A stretch of DNA of 24,081 nt from an uncultured Eubacteriales bacterium (GCA_900546485.1 URDK01000033.1:1-24081); one strand, 5' to 3'; shown: positions 14,029-22,827, counted from the first letter of the stretch. Notes: a model not told the origin generated them from the sequence alone. Program-made: numbers and translations.

Positions 14029-15978
14029 TTACGAATAAATCGTGCAGTTGGGCAGAGCGGAGTTGAGGTAGCTGATCTCGGTCCGGGAGAGACCGCAGCC
14101 GGAGAGATAAAGCGTGCGCAGGTTCGTCATGCCGTAGAGCGCCGAGGTGTCCTCAAGCGGGCAGTCCTCGAGGTCGAGGGTCTGGAGGTTCGTGAGGTCC
14201 TCGAGCGCGGACACGTCGGTGACTCCGGTGCCGTTGAGGGAGAGATACTCGAGCGAGGTGCAGCCGGAAAGGGCGCTGATGTCGTTGAGCCTCGGGTTGT
14301 AGCTCAGGTGCAGTTCCTTGAGTTCCGTCATGCCGCCGAGGGCGCTTATATCGCGCAGGTCGTTGTGCATGAGACTGAGGGTGTTGAGTGCTGTGAGGGT
14401 CCGCAGCTCGCCGATGGAGGTCAGACCGCAGCCGGAGAGCTCAAGCGCCGTCAGTGAGGTCTGCGTGCCGAGACCGGCGAGATTAAGGCCGGTGTTGTCA
14501 TTCAGCAGCAGGGTCTGCAGCGCCGTGAAGCGAGAGACGTTCTCGAGACTGGTCACGTTCTTGCCAGAGGCGTCCACAAAGGTGTCGGAAGCCTGGTACT
14601 CGCCGTCGCCGAGCTTGATGCCGTATATCTCCTCGGAGGCCGTGATGGTGCAGTTCGGCAGCTTTTCCTTGAGCGCATCCACTGCGGCGCCGGTAATCTC
14701 GAGGCAGCCGGTGAGGTCCAGAGTCTTGAGCGAGCTGAGAGACTCGAGAACGGCAAGGTCGGCGTCCTTGAGACTCATGTCCTTGAGGCTCAAAGCTGTG
14801 AGTTTGGTGAGCCCGGAGAGGACGGAGATGCTCTGTACCGCGCAGCCGTCGAGTTTGAGCTCCGTGAGCTCCGTGAGGCCGGAGAGCGCGGCGAGATTCG
14901 TCACGGCGGAGCCGGACAGATCAAGGTATTGCAGCTTGGTCAGCGTCATGATGGGGGAGAGGCTCGAGACCTTTGTGGCGGAGATATCGAGCCGCGCAAG
15001 CTCCGGCATGTTGACGAGTACGGAGATGTCGGAAATTTCGTTGCCTGAGAGGTTCAGACTCACGAGGGCCGTGCAGTCGGAGAGCACGGAGATATCCGTT
15101 ATGCCCTTGCCCGAGAGGTCGAGCTCCGTGACGTCGGACTTGAAGTCCACGCCGCCGAGGGAGAGGTCCTTGACCTCGATGGTCGCCTCGTCGGAGAACA
15201 CCGTGCAGTTGGGCAGCTTCTTTTCAAGCTCCTCGAGCTCCGTGTCGGTTATCTCGCGGTCGCGGATGTCCAGCGTGGTGAGTCCCGAGAGGCTGTACAG
15301 CGGCTCAAGGCTTTCGACCGGGTTGCCGTTGAGATAGAGCGTTCTGAGCTCGGACAGACCTTTGAGGGGCGAGATGTCCTTTATGTCGTTGTCACTCAGC
15401 GAGAGGGAGCGCAGCTTGGTGAGACCCGAGACGGCGGAGATATCCGTCAGCCCGCAGTCATTGAGGGAGAGGGCGGTGAGGTTGGTGAGAGTAGAGAGCG
15501 TGTCGAGCTCCTCGGCCGTGAGGTCCACGCCGGAGAGAACGAGGGTCTCCGTGCTCTCGCTTACCTCCTTGCCGCCTATGGTCATGGCCTCGTCCTCGTC
15601 GCCGCTCTCGCCCTTGTATTCGGCAAGCAGGCTCTCGGCGAGGGAGCCGGAATTGTTTTTCAGCCAGCTCTCGAGAATGTAGATGGCGGAGGTGCTGTCT
15701 CCCCGCTGATAATAGCAGCGTGCGAGCAGTACGGCGGCGTCCTCGGTGGCGTCGGCGTCGTAGGCCTTCTGAGCCTCCTCGACGGCGCTGTCATAGTCGC
15801 CGGAGATGTAGTATTCCATGGCCGCGGAGTAATGCTCCTCATACTTGGCCCCGCCGCCGGAGCGGGTCATGAGCAGGATGGCGGCGATGATGATAATGAG
15901 CGCCAGGCCGACGCCGACGGAGATGAGGATCACCGTCCGGCGGTCGAAGCGCGGGCTGCGTTTTTTTCTTCTGTCCAT
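14029..15978 (-). CDS. Membrane-anchored TPR/leucine-rich-repeat protein
   Basis: This is a 649-residue type II membrane protein. It has a basic N-terminus (1-15), one membrane span (about 16-37) and a TPR-like helical segment (about 44-120: EEHYSAAMEYYISGDYDSAVEEAQKAYD and LLARCYYQRGDSTSAIYILESWL). A long run of about 22-residue leucine-rich repeats of the internalin/SDS22 type (L..L.L..N.I.DIS.L..L) then fills about 140-649. The LRR part has three modules, each ending in a longer helical repeat with LPNCT (255-259, 440-444, 642-646). The ATG at 15978 has GGAGGAGG 7 bases upstream. The gene follows the aminopeptidase by 15 bases, so they share a transcript. No enzyme motif is present; a protein-binding or scaffold role outside the cell is likely. 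The ligand is unknown. Confidence 0.85.
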   Translation of the reverse strand: MDRRKKRSPRFDRRTVILISVGVGLALIIIIAAILLMTRSGGGAKYEEHYSAAMEYYISGDYDSAVEEAQKAYDADATEDAAVLLARCYYQRGDSTSAIYILESWLKNNSGSLAESLLAEYKGESGDEDEAMTIGGKEVSESTETLVLSGVDLTAEELDTLSTLTNLTALSLNDCGLTDISAVSGLTKLRSLSLSDNDIKDISPLKGLSELRTLYLNGNPVESLEPLYSLSGLTTLDIRDREITDTELEELEKKLPNCTVFSDEATIEVKDLSLGGVDFKSDVTELDLSGKGITDISVLSDCTALVSLNLSGNEISDISVLVNMPELARLDISATKVSSLSPIMTLTKLQYLDLSGSAVTNLAALSGLTELTELKLDGCAVQSISVLSGLTKLTALSLKDMSLKDADLAVLESLSSLKTLDLTGCLEITGAAVDALKEKLPNCTITASEEIYGIKLGDGEYQASDTFVDASGKNVTSLENVSRFTALQTLLLNDNTGLNLAGLGTQTSLTALELSGCGLTSIGELRTLTALNTLSLMHNDLRDISALGGMTELKELHLSYNPRLNDISALSGCTSLEYLSLNGTGVTDVSALEDLTNLQTLDLEDCPLEDTSALYGMTNLRTLYLSGCGLSRTEISYLNSALPNCTIYS

Positions 15979-15993
15979 AGTGCCTCCTCCGGC

Positions 15994-17223
15994 TCAGAAC
16001 GCCCAGCCGCCGTCGCGGAAGATGGCGATTCGCTCACCGGAAGCGGTGACGCCCGTGACGGCAAGGTCGGCGGAGCCTATCATGAAGTCTTCGTGCATCA
16101 TGGAGTCGTTCACGCCCATGGCGCGCAGTTCGTCGAGACTGTACTTTTCGTAGTCACGGATGTTGCTGGAGTAGCCGCGGCCGAGGGCCAGATGGCAGGC
16201 GGCGTTTTCGTCGAAGAGGGTGTTGTAGAAAAGTATGCCGCTCTCCCGGATGGGGCTCATGTAGGGCACAAGGGCGCACTCGCCGAGCATGGCCGAGCCC
16301 TCGTCCATCTCCACGAGCGTGCGCAGGGCCTCCTCGTTTTTCTCCGCGTGCAGTTCCACGACCCGGCCGCCCTCAAAGCGCAGCCAGAAGTCCTCTATGA
16401 GCACGCCCTGGAAGGCGAGGGGACGCGTCGAGTGGACTATGCCCTCGGCCTCTCCGGCCTTGGGGGTGACAAAGAGCTCCTCGGAGGGGATGTTCGGGTC
16501 ATACATTACGCCGTTCACCGGGCAGCGCTCGGCGCCGCCGAGGAAGAGCGCCTCGGGGATGAGGCCGACGCGAAGGTTCGTGCCGTTCGAGGCGCTGTAC
16601 TCGAGCGCTACGAGGCCCATGGCGTTGAGCGCATCAGCGCGGGACTTGAGTTCTAGATTGTGCAGCCTCCAGTTCTCCTGCGGGTCGCCCTCGAGCGCGC
16701 GGGAGCAGGAGAGAATGGCTTCCCAGAGCTTTTCAATAGCCCTACCCTTGGGGAGCTCCGGGAAGACCTTTTTGGCCCACTTGGCGCCGGGCACGGCGGC
16801 GATGCACCACTGCTCGCGATTCTCGCGGGCGTCGATGTAGGGGCGGAGCTTGACATACCTTGCCTGCATAGCGGCGGCGTACTTGGCCTGATTGATTCCG
16901 GCGAGACCGTCCGGGTCCTCGCTGAGAATGACTATGCGGGCGGGAAGATTGTCGGACTGCCACTTCTGCCTTGCTTCCTCCCAGGCCTTGACCTCGCCGA
17001 GCCTCTTTGCGCTCTTGTAGCGGACGTCTAGGCGCGTAAGCGGCTGGTGGCGCCACTCGACCTCGACCGCGGAAGCACCTGCGCGGTAGCACTCGGCGGC
17101 AAGCATCTCTATGAATTCCGGCTGGTCCAGTCCGGCAACTATCAGCACCGGCTGCCCCTTCTGTACATTTGCACCCGTGCGGGCGATGAGGCGTGCATAT
17201 TGCTTCAAAACGGACTTTTTCAT
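15994..17223 (-). CDS. M29-family metallo-aminopeptidase (AmpS/PepS-like)
   Basis: This 409-residue cytoplasmic aminopeptidase removes N-terminal residues from peptides using two metal ions. The N-terminal domain begins KQYARLIARTGANVQKGQPVLI. The catalytic domain shows the family metal-ligand motifs: NIPSEELFVTP (Glu249), MDEGSAMLGECALVP (Glu315), FYNTLFDENAACHLALGRGY (His344, with Tyr333 nearby) and MHEDFMIGSADL (His377, Asp379). All expected ligands are present, so it should be active. The length is standard. The ATG at 17223 has GTGAGGA about 7 bases upstream. It is the first gene of a two-gene minus-strand unit with the LRR protein, and is divergent from glyS. No convincing promoter was found on its side. 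Confidence 0.95.
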   Translation of the reverse strand: MKKSVLKQYARLIARTGANVQKGQPVLIVAGLDQPEFIEMLAAECYRAGASAVEVEWRHQPLTRLDVRYKSAKRLGEVKAWEEARQKWQSDNLPARIVILSEDPDGLAGINQAKYAAAMQARYVKLRPYIDARENREQWCIAAVPGAKWAKKVFPELPKGRAIEKLWEAILSCSRALEGDPQENWRLHNLELKSRADALNAMGLVALEYSASNGTNLRVGLIPEALFLGGAERCPVNGVMYDPNIPSEELFVTPKAGEAEGIVHSTRPLAFQGVLIEDFWLRFEGGRVVELHAEKNEEALRTLVEMDEGSAMLGECALVPYMSPIRESGILFYNTLFDENAACHLALGRGYSSNIRDYEKYSLDELRAMGVNDSMMHEDFMIGSADLAVTGVTASGERIAIFRDGGWAF

Positions 17224-17266
17224 TGCTGTTCCTCACTTCAATTGATAATCTAATGTTTAACTTTTG

Positions 17267-17295
17267 TTGATTAGAGTGTATATGTGTGTTAATAT
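17267..17295 (+). promoter_or_regulatory. Promoter of the glyS unit
   Basis: The -35 is TTGATT (17267-17272), with a 17-base spacer and a -10 TAATAT (17290-17295). The predicted start lies about 105 bases before the glyS ATG, leaving a structured leader. Confidence 0.55.
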
Positions 17296-17372
17296 GTAAT
17301 GTGCGCTTGACGGGGCAATAAGGCGGCCCGTCGGGGGCATTATAGCATATATCTCCGCCATATGCAAAATCT

Positions 17373-17391
17373 CCGCAGAAGCCATCTGCGG
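17373..17391 (+). promoter_or_regulatory. Leader hairpin just upstream of the glyS ribosome binding site
   Basis: CCGCAGA (17373-17379) and TCTGCGG (17385-17391) form a perfect 7-bp stem with a 5-base loop, ending next to GGAAAGGAAG. There is no T-run after it, so it is not a terminator. The leader lacks the T-box core sequence often seen before clostridial synthetase genes and is too short for a full T-box. Confidence 0.4.
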
Positions 17392-17406
17392 GAAAGGAAG
17401 TAAAGA

Positions 17407-18831
17407 ATGAAAAACACGGAAAAGACGATGGAAAAGCTCGTGGCCCTGTGCAAGAACCGGGGCTTCATCTATGCCGGGAGCGAGATCTACGGCGGTCTTG
17501 CCAACAGCTGGGACTACGGCCCCCTCGGCGCGGAGCTCAAGAACAACGTCAAAAAGGCATGGTGGAAGAAATTCGTCCAGGAGAACCCCTACAACGTCGG
17601 TCTCGACTCTGCGATACTGATGAACCCGCAGGTCTGGGTCGCCTCCGGACACGTCACCACCTTCAACGACCCGCTCATCGACTGCAAGGCCTGCAAGATG
17701 CGCCACAGAGCCGACAAGCTCATCGAGGACTGGCTGAAGGAGAACCCCGTCGAGGGCGCGAATGTGGAGGCCATGACGAACGACGAGATGGTCGCCTTCA
17801 TCCGTGAGCATAATATACCCTGCCCCGGCTGCGGAAAGTCGGATTTCACCGATATCCGCAAATTTAACCTCATGTTCAAGACCCATCAGGGCGTCACCGA
17901 GGACTCGGCGAGCGAGGTCTATCTCCGCCCCGAGACGGCGCAGGGCATCTTTGTCAACTTCAAGAACATCCAGCGCACCACCCGCCGCAAGATACCCTTC
18001 GGCGTCTGCCAGATAGGCAAGAGCTTCCGCAACGAGATCACCCCGGGCAACTTCACCTTCCGCACCCGTGAGTTCGAGCAGATGGAGCTCGAGTTCTTCT
18101 GTGAGCCGGGCACCGACCTCGAGTGGTTTGCCTACTGGCGCGGCTTCTGCCGCGACTGGCTCGTGGGCCTCGGCATGCACGAGGAGAACCTCCGCCTGCG
18201 CGACCACGAGAAGGAAGAGCTTTCCTTCTACTCCAAAGCGACGACGGACTTCGAGTATTTGTTCCCCTTCGGCTGGGGCGAGCTCTGGGGCGTGGCCGAC
18301 AGGACGGATTACGACCTCACCCAGCACCAGGAGCACTCCGGTCAGGACCTCAGCTATTTCGACCAGGAGAAGAACGAGCACTACGTTCCCTATGTCGTCG
18401 AGCCCTCCCTGGGCGCAGACCGCGTGACCCTCGCTTTCCTCGCGGACGCTTACGACGAGGAGGTCGTGGACGCGGCCAAGAACGACACCCGCATCGTGCT
18501 GCACCTGCACCCGGCGCTGGCGCCCATGAAGGTCGCCGTGCTGCCGCTTTCCAAGAAGGAAGTTCTCGCCGGCCCGGCCAGGGAGCTCTATGCCGAGCTC
18601 TCCAAGCACTTCATGTGCGACTATGACGACACCGGCTCCATCGGCAAGCGTTACCGCCGCCAGGACGAGATAGGCACGCCCTTCTGCGTGACCGTGGACT
18701 TCACCACCGTCGGAGATGCCGAGACGCCCGCGGACAACTGCGTCACCGTCCGTGAGCGCGACAGCATGCAGCAGGTTCGCCTGCCCATCTCCGAGCTCGT
18801 CGCTTACCTCAGCGAGAGGCTCGCCTACTGA
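17407..18831 (+). CDS. glyS: Glycyl-tRNA synthetase, single-chain (alpha2) type
   Basis: This 474-residue class II synthetase charges tRNA-Gly and is the single-polypeptide form, not the alpha/beta tetramer. The N-terminus has KNRGFIYAGSEIYGGLANSWDYGPLG. Motif 1 lies around 70-90 (NPQVWVASGHVTTFNDP). Two Cys pairs follow (CKAC at 93-96, CPGC at 139-142). ETAQGIFVNFKNIQR and motif 2 FRNEITPGNFTFRTREFEQMELEFF are at 175-231. WGELWGVADRTDYDLTQHQEHSGQDL is also family-specific, and motif 3 is SLGADRVTLAF. The C-terminal anticodon-binding domain spans about 370-474. The ATG at 17407 has AAGGAAG 7 bases upstream. It leads a unit with the sulfatase-fold gene 11 bases downstream and nadE. Confidence 0.97.
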   Translation: MKNTEKTMEKLVALCKNRGFIYAGSEIYGGLANSWDYGPLGAELKNNVKKAWWKKFVQENPYNVGLDSAILMNPQVWVASGHVTTFNDPLIDCKACKMRHRADKLIEDWLKENPVEGANVEAMTNDEMVAFIREHNIPCPGCGKSDFTDIRKFNLMFKTHQGVTEDSASEVYLRPETAQGIFVNFKNIQRTTRRKIPFGVCQIGKSFRNEITPGNFTFRTREFEQMELEFFCEPGTDLEWFAYWRGFCRDWLVGLGMHEENLRLRDHEKEELSFYSKATTDFEYLFPFGWGELWGVADRTDYDLTQHQEHSGQDLSYFDQEKNEHYVPYVVEPSLGADRVTLAFLADAYDEEVVDAAKNDTRIVLHLHPALAPMKVAVLPLSKKEVLAGPARELYAELSKHFMCDYDDTGSIGKRYRRQDEIGTPFCVTVDFTTVGDAETPADNCVTVRERDSMQQVRLPISELVAYLSERLAY

Positions 18832-18842
18832 GGCGGATTGAA

Positions 18843-20819
18843 ATGAAACATCCCGGCGCCCGGCGCGGGCCGGGGCGGGAGCGGGCAGTGGCCTGCTCCG
18901 CGGCCTCGGCCTTTGCGGCCGGTCTGGTGCTCACGGCGGTCTCGGAGCTTATCACAACGCAGAGCTTCGCTGACGCCGCGGCGCTGCTTTTCGGTTTTTC
19001 GCCCCGGGCTGTCGCCACGGCGGCATTTCTGGGGCTTCTTATCTGTACGCTCGGCTTCCTCTGTCGGAGCATCTTTGCAGGCGGGCTTGTCGTCACGCTC
19101 TCCGTGGCGGGGCTCAGCTTCGCCAACTACTACAAGATGCTCATAACCTCCACGCCGCTGTATGTCCAGGACATACGCCTCATCACCCAGGTGGGCGGCA
19201 TAATGGAGCTCAACGAGGCGTCCATGAAGTTCTCGCTTGAGAGCGGGGCGGCTGTGGCCGTCATGCTGCTTTTGCTTGTGGGACTTTTCTTCGTCTCGCG
19301 CATCTTCCGGCCGAAGCTGCGTGCGGGGCTCATATCCGGGCTCGTCTCGGCAATACTGTTTGCGGCGCTTTTCTGCGTGCCGGCCTCGGTCGACGCCTGG
19401 TTTTACGCCCCGCTCGGGGCGGGAAGGGCCGCCGCACAGGAGACGCAGGTCACCTATAACAGCCGCTGCGGCGTGCTGCTCGGTCTGTGGCGTTCCGTCG
19501 TACTCGGAGGGGATGAGGATCTGGTCCCCGAGCCCGATGAGGAAGAGCTGATGCTCATGAACGCCCAGAGCTGGATAGAGGACCTGCCCGACACGGAAAA
19601 GGATGTGACGCCGAGCGTCATCTTCGTCCTGGGCGAGTCCTTCTTCGACGTGACGGAGCTGCCCGGCGTGAGCTACGCTGAGGACCCAGTCGCGGACTTC
19701 CACCGCATATGCTCCGAGGGCGTGTCCGGTAAGTTCTACACGCACACGCTCGGATACGGCACGGAGAACATAGAGCTGGAGATAATGACGGGCATTAACA
19801 CCCGCTTCTTCAGCTGGGACGACATGATCTACGGCTGGGAGCAGGAAAAGCTTCTCACATATCACAGCCTGCCGCAGATATTCTCGGACGCGGGCTACTA
19901 CACGGCCTATCTCCACACCTTCAACGACGGCATCTACAACCGCACGGACCTCTATACGGCACTGGGCTTTCAGGAGATGTATTTTTCCGGCGACTTTGCC
20001 GCGATAGATCCGGAGGCAGCCGCTGCTGCGGATTACTGGGGATACATGAACGGCAAGATCTCCGGAGAGTTTTACTCCGACGACTATCTTGCCGACGTGA
20101 CGGCCATGCTGTTTGACCAGAAGGTCGACGAGGGCCCGGTGTTCCTCTGGGCCGTCACCATGGAGAACCATACGCCGTATACGGCGGACAAGTACCCGAG
20201 CTACGACTTCCCATTTGAGTCAGCGCTGGACGAGGAGGGTGTGGGAGTTCTCAACGCCGTGACCCAGGGCGTGGCCAATTGTTCCGAGGCGCTGGGCAAG
20301 CTTGTGGATTACCTCTCGGAGCGGGAGGAGCCGGTCATTGTCGTATTCTTCGGCGACCACCGCCCGGGCACGCCGCTCGAGAGCGGTGCCACGGTGTATT
20401 CCGAGCTCGGCATGTGCCCGGAGGACGTCGCGGACTGGGAGCTTGAGGACTATGCAGAGCTTTACGCCACTGATTATGTGATCTGGTCGAACGACCCGTC
20501 GTTGCTCCCGGCCGAGCCGGGCAGCCGACAGAACACCTCGTCCACGCTCCTGGGCGTCGAGGTGCTGCAAATGGCGGGCATGGATCTTGACGAATACTGG
20601 AGCATGTGCGCCGTTGTGGATACGATTTCGGACGGCTGGACCTGGAACTTCTTTGTCCCGCAGGATGGGGAGCCCTGCTTCTCGCCCTTTACGGGCCTGG
20701 ATGAGGAGGGCCTCGACGTAATCAAGGCCATGCGCGTATTTATGAACAGTACATTTTACGGTACGGAGGGCCCCGGCTTCGGGGACATCTTTGCCGTCAC
20801 AGAAGGGGATAAAGAATGA
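18843..20819 (+). CDS. LtaS-like membrane phosphoglycerol transferase (sulfatase fold)
   Basis: This 658-residue membrane enzyme of the LtaS/MdoB family probably transfers glycerol phosphate groups on the cell surface. About five N-terminal membrane spans lie between 15 and 180. The extracytoplasmic catalytic domain (about 256-600) has VIFVLGESFFDV with metal ligand Glu265, GYGTENIELEIMTG with the candidate nucleophile Thr307, AVTMENHTPY, and FFGDHRPG with Asp505 and His506. All four metal and catalytic motifs are intact. It could make lipoteichoic acid or decorate another glycan; the sequence does not decide which. The ATG at 18843 has GAGGCGG about 9 bases upstream, overlapping the glyS stop region. 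Its stop overlaps the nadE start as ATGA, so expression is coupled. Confidence 0.9.
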   Translation: MKHPGARRGPGRERAVACSAASAFAAGLVLTAVSELITTQSFADAAALLFGFSPRAVATAAFLGLLICTLGFLCRSIFAGGLVVTLSVAGLSFANYYKMLITSTPLYVQDIRLITQVGGIMELNEASMKFSLESGAAVAVMLLLLVGLFFVSRIFRPKLRAGLISGLVSAILFAALFCVPASVDAWFYAPLGAGRAAAQETQVTYNSRCGVLLGLWRSVVLGGDEDLVPEPDEEELMLMNAQSWIEDLPDTEKDVTPSVIFVLGESFFDVTELPGVSYAEDPVADFHRICSEGVSGKFYTHTLGYGTENIELEIMTGINTRFFSWDDMIYGWEQEKLLTYHSLPQIFSDAGYYTAYLHTFNDGIYNRTDLYTALGFQEMYFSGDFAAIDPEAAAAADYWGYMNGKISGEFYSDDYLADVTAMLFDQKVDEGPVFLWAVTMENHTPYTADKYPSYDFPFESALDEEGVGVLNAVTQGVANCSEALGKLVDYLSEREEPVIVVFFGDHRPGTPLESGATVYSELGMCPEDVADWELEDYAELYATDYVIWSNDPSLLPAEPGSRQNTSSTLLGVEVLQMAGMDLDEYWSMCAVVDTISDGWTWNFFVPQDGEPCFSPFTGLDEEGLDVIKAMRVFMNSTFYGTEGPGFGDIFAVTEGDKE

Positions 20820-22708
20820 AAGACGGTTTCATCAAAGTCGCGGCCGCCGCGCCGGAACTGCGCGTGGCCGACCCGATGTATAACACTGGAAAGATAATCG
20901 AGTGCATCGAAAAGGCGAAGGGCGAGGGAGTAAAGCTCCTGACCTTCCCCGAGCTCGCCATAACCGGCGCCACCTGCGGGCACCTGTATTATCAGCGCTA
21001 TCTGCTCGACGCCGCCATTGAGGGGCTGGGCAGGATAGCCGATGCCACCAAGGACAGTGACATGCTCGTCGTTGTCGGCCTGCCTCTGCGTGCGCGCGGC
21101 GCCGTGTACAGTGCGGCCGCTGCTGTCTGCAAGGGCGAGGTCCTGGGCTTCACCGCGCGCCGCAACGTCCGCGGGAGCGTGTTCGCCAGCCTGAATCCGG
21201 GTGAGTCCATAGACATCGACATGGACTTTTCGGACTACTGCTGCCTCGAGAGCGAGGCGCTCTTCTGCGCGGACGCCATGAGCGAGCTCGTGGTCGGTAT
21301 ACAGTTTGCTGCCGACAGGCGCCTGCCCGTACCCCCGACGGCGGCTCTCTGCGCAGCCGGTGCGACCGTGATCGCCGAGCTCTCCGACGAGCCGATGAGC
21401 GTGCAGTCCGCCTTCGAGACGAAGCGCGCGCTTGAGAATGAGACTAAGCGCCTCCACTACGGCACCGTTTACGCCGCCCCCGCTTCCGGCGAGAGCACGA
21501 CCGACAAGAGCTATTCCGGCCTCTGCCTTGTCGTGGACGACGGCGAGACCATCTCCGAGTGCGAAGCCGGCTGCGGAATGGCCGTGAGTGAGATAGACGT
21601 ATTCAACCTGAGCGGTGCCCGTGTGCGCGAGAGCACTTTTGCAGCCCTGCCCGCGGCGCCCGTCGCCCGCTACGCCTGGGAGCTCGAGCCTGCCGAGACA
21701 AAGCTCACCCGCCGCATAAAGCGCGAGCCCTTCGTGCCCGACGAGGGCATCGCGGAGTTTGCCGCGCGCTGCCTCGACATCCAGGCCACGGGTCTCATCA
21801 AGCGCATGGAGTACACGAACTGCTGGCGCCCCGTCATCGGCGTCTCCGGCGGCGTGGATTCCACGCTGGTCATGCTGGCCTGCGCCCATGCCATGGACAG
21901 GGTCGGTCTGCCGCGCAAGAATATAGTCGCCGTGACCATGCCCTGCTTCGGCACCACCGACCGTACCAAGAACAACGCCGTTACGATAGCCGAGCGCCTC
22001 GGCGCGGAGCTGAGGATCATCCCCATAGGCGAGAGCGTCAAAAAGCACTTTGAGACCATCGGCCATGACTTCAACGACCACAGCGTGGTGTTCGAGAACG
22101 CCCAGGCCCGTGAGCGCACCATGGTGCTGCTCGACATTGCCAACAAGGTGAACGGCCTCGACGTCGGTACCAAGGACCTCAGCGAGCAGGCCGACGGCTG
22201 GTGCACCTACAACGGCGACCAGATCTCCAACTACGATATCAATGCCGGCCTCACCAAGACCATGGTCCGCGCGGTGGTAAAGCACATTGCGGACACCTGC
22301 GAGGATGCCGAGCTGGCCGCGGCGCTCAACGACATCTGGGATACTCCTGTGACGCCTGAGCTGCTGCCCATAGGCGACGAGGGTGAGCTGCTGCAGAAGA
22401 GCGAGGACTCCGTGGGTCCCTACATCCTGCAGGACTTCTTCCTCTACCACATGGTCATGCGCGGCGGCTCTCCCGAGAAGGTGCTCCGCCTGGCCGAGAT
22501 CGCCTTCGAGGGCGAGTTTGACCGTCCTACGCTTATCCACTGGATCCGCAGCTACTGCCGCCGTTTCTTCGTGCAGCAGTTCAAGCGCAGCGCCTCGGCG
22601 GACGGCCCTGCGGTCATGGGCTTCACGCTCTCCCCGCGCGATGGGCACAAGATGCCCTCCGACGCCTCCAACGCCCTGTGGATGGACGCCGTCGAGAAGA
22701 TGAAATAA
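20816..22708 (+). CDS. nadE: NAD+ synthetase of the glutamine-dependent (two-domain) type, glutaminase domain apparently inactive
   Basis: This 630-residue enzyme amidates nicotinate adenine dinucleotide to NAD+. The C-terminal synthetase domain (about 310-625) is intact: P-loop SGGVDST at 344-350, CFGTTDRTKNNA, GTKDLSEQADGWCTYNGDQ at 451-469 and KSEDSVGPYILQDFFLYH. The N-terminal nitrilase-fold domain (1 to about 290) keeps Glu46 (FPELAITG) and GESTTDKSYSG. The site that is normally G-[VI]-E-[IV]-C-E-D reads GIQFAAD (161-167), placing Ala165 where the catalytic Cys should be. The Lys region reads ARRNVRGS, so Lys is also replaced (Arg115). It probably depends on free ammonia or another glutaminase. 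The start overlaps the previous stop (ATGA), with AAGGGG upstream. It is the last gene of the unit. Confidence 0.95.
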   Translation: MKDGFIKVAAAAPELRVADPMYNTGKIIECIEKAKGEGVKLLTFPELAITGATCGHLYYQRYLLDAAIEGLGRIADATKDSDMLVVVGLPLRARGAVYSAAAAVCKGEVLGFTARRNVRGSVFASLNPGESIDIDMDFSDYCCLESEALFCADAMSELVVGIQFAADRRLPVPPTAALCAAGATVIAELSDEPMSVQSAFETKRALENETKRLHYGTVYAAPASGESTTDKSYSGLCLVVDDGETISECEAGCGMAVSEIDVFNLSGARVRESTFAALPAAPVARYAWELEPAETKLTRRIKREPFVPDEGIAEFAARCLDIQATGLIKRMEYTNCWRPVIGVSGGVDSTLVMLACAHAMDRVGLPRKNIVAVTMPCFGTTDRTKNNAVTIAERLGAELRIIPIGESVKKHFETIGHDFNDHSVVFENAQARERTMVLLDIANKVNGLDVGTKDLSEQADGWCTYNGDQISNYDINAGLTKTMVRAVVKHIADTCEDAELAAALNDIWDTPVTPELLPIGDEGELLQKSEDSVGPYILQDFFLYHMVMRGGSPEKVLRLAEIAFEGEFDRPTLIHWIRSYCRRFFVQQFKRSASADGPAVMGFTLSPRDGHKMPSDASNALWMDAVEKMK

Positions 22709-22720
22709 TGGTTTTTTGCG

Positions 22721-22749
22721 AAAGCGGTCCGCTCTGCGGGCCGCTTTTT
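22721..22749 (+). terminator. Intrinsic terminator of the glyS-ltaS-like-nadE unit
   Basis: AAAGCGGTCCGC (22721-22732) pairs with GCGGGCCGCTTT (22736-22747) with one G-U pair and a 3-base loop. The T-run TTTTT closes the right arm. Confidence 0.85.
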
Positions 22750-22792
22750 GCCTTATAATGCAGAATAAGGAGGGAAAACGGAACTTTGGTCC

Positions 22793-22821
22793 TTGCAATT
22801 TTCCCCGGGCGTTTATATAAT
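22793..22821 (+). promoter_or_regulatory. Strong promoter upstream of the coaX leader
   Basis: The -35 is TTGCAA (22793-22798), with an exact 17-base spacer and a perfect -10 TATAAT (22816-22821). Transcription should start near 22828, 160 bases before the coaX ATG. Confidence 0.8.
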
Positions 22822-22827
22822 GGGCCT

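Noticed and set aside
14022..14032. GTAAATTTTAC palindrome at the LRR gene stop as a terminator
   Set aside because: The stem is short and AT-only, without a proper T-tract. No convincing terminator was seen after this gene.
14318..15337. Ser/Arg-rich 339-codon plus-strand open frame
   Set aside because: Its repetitive Ser/Arg/Pro composition is the antisense image of the leucine-rich repeats, not a real protein.
17296..17406. T-box riboswitch before glyS
   Set aside because: The leader is too short and lacks the T-box core sequence and an associated terminator.
17257..18609. 450-codon minus-strand open frame
   Set aside because: It is antisense to glyS, whose family motifs are complete, and has no recognisable protein features.
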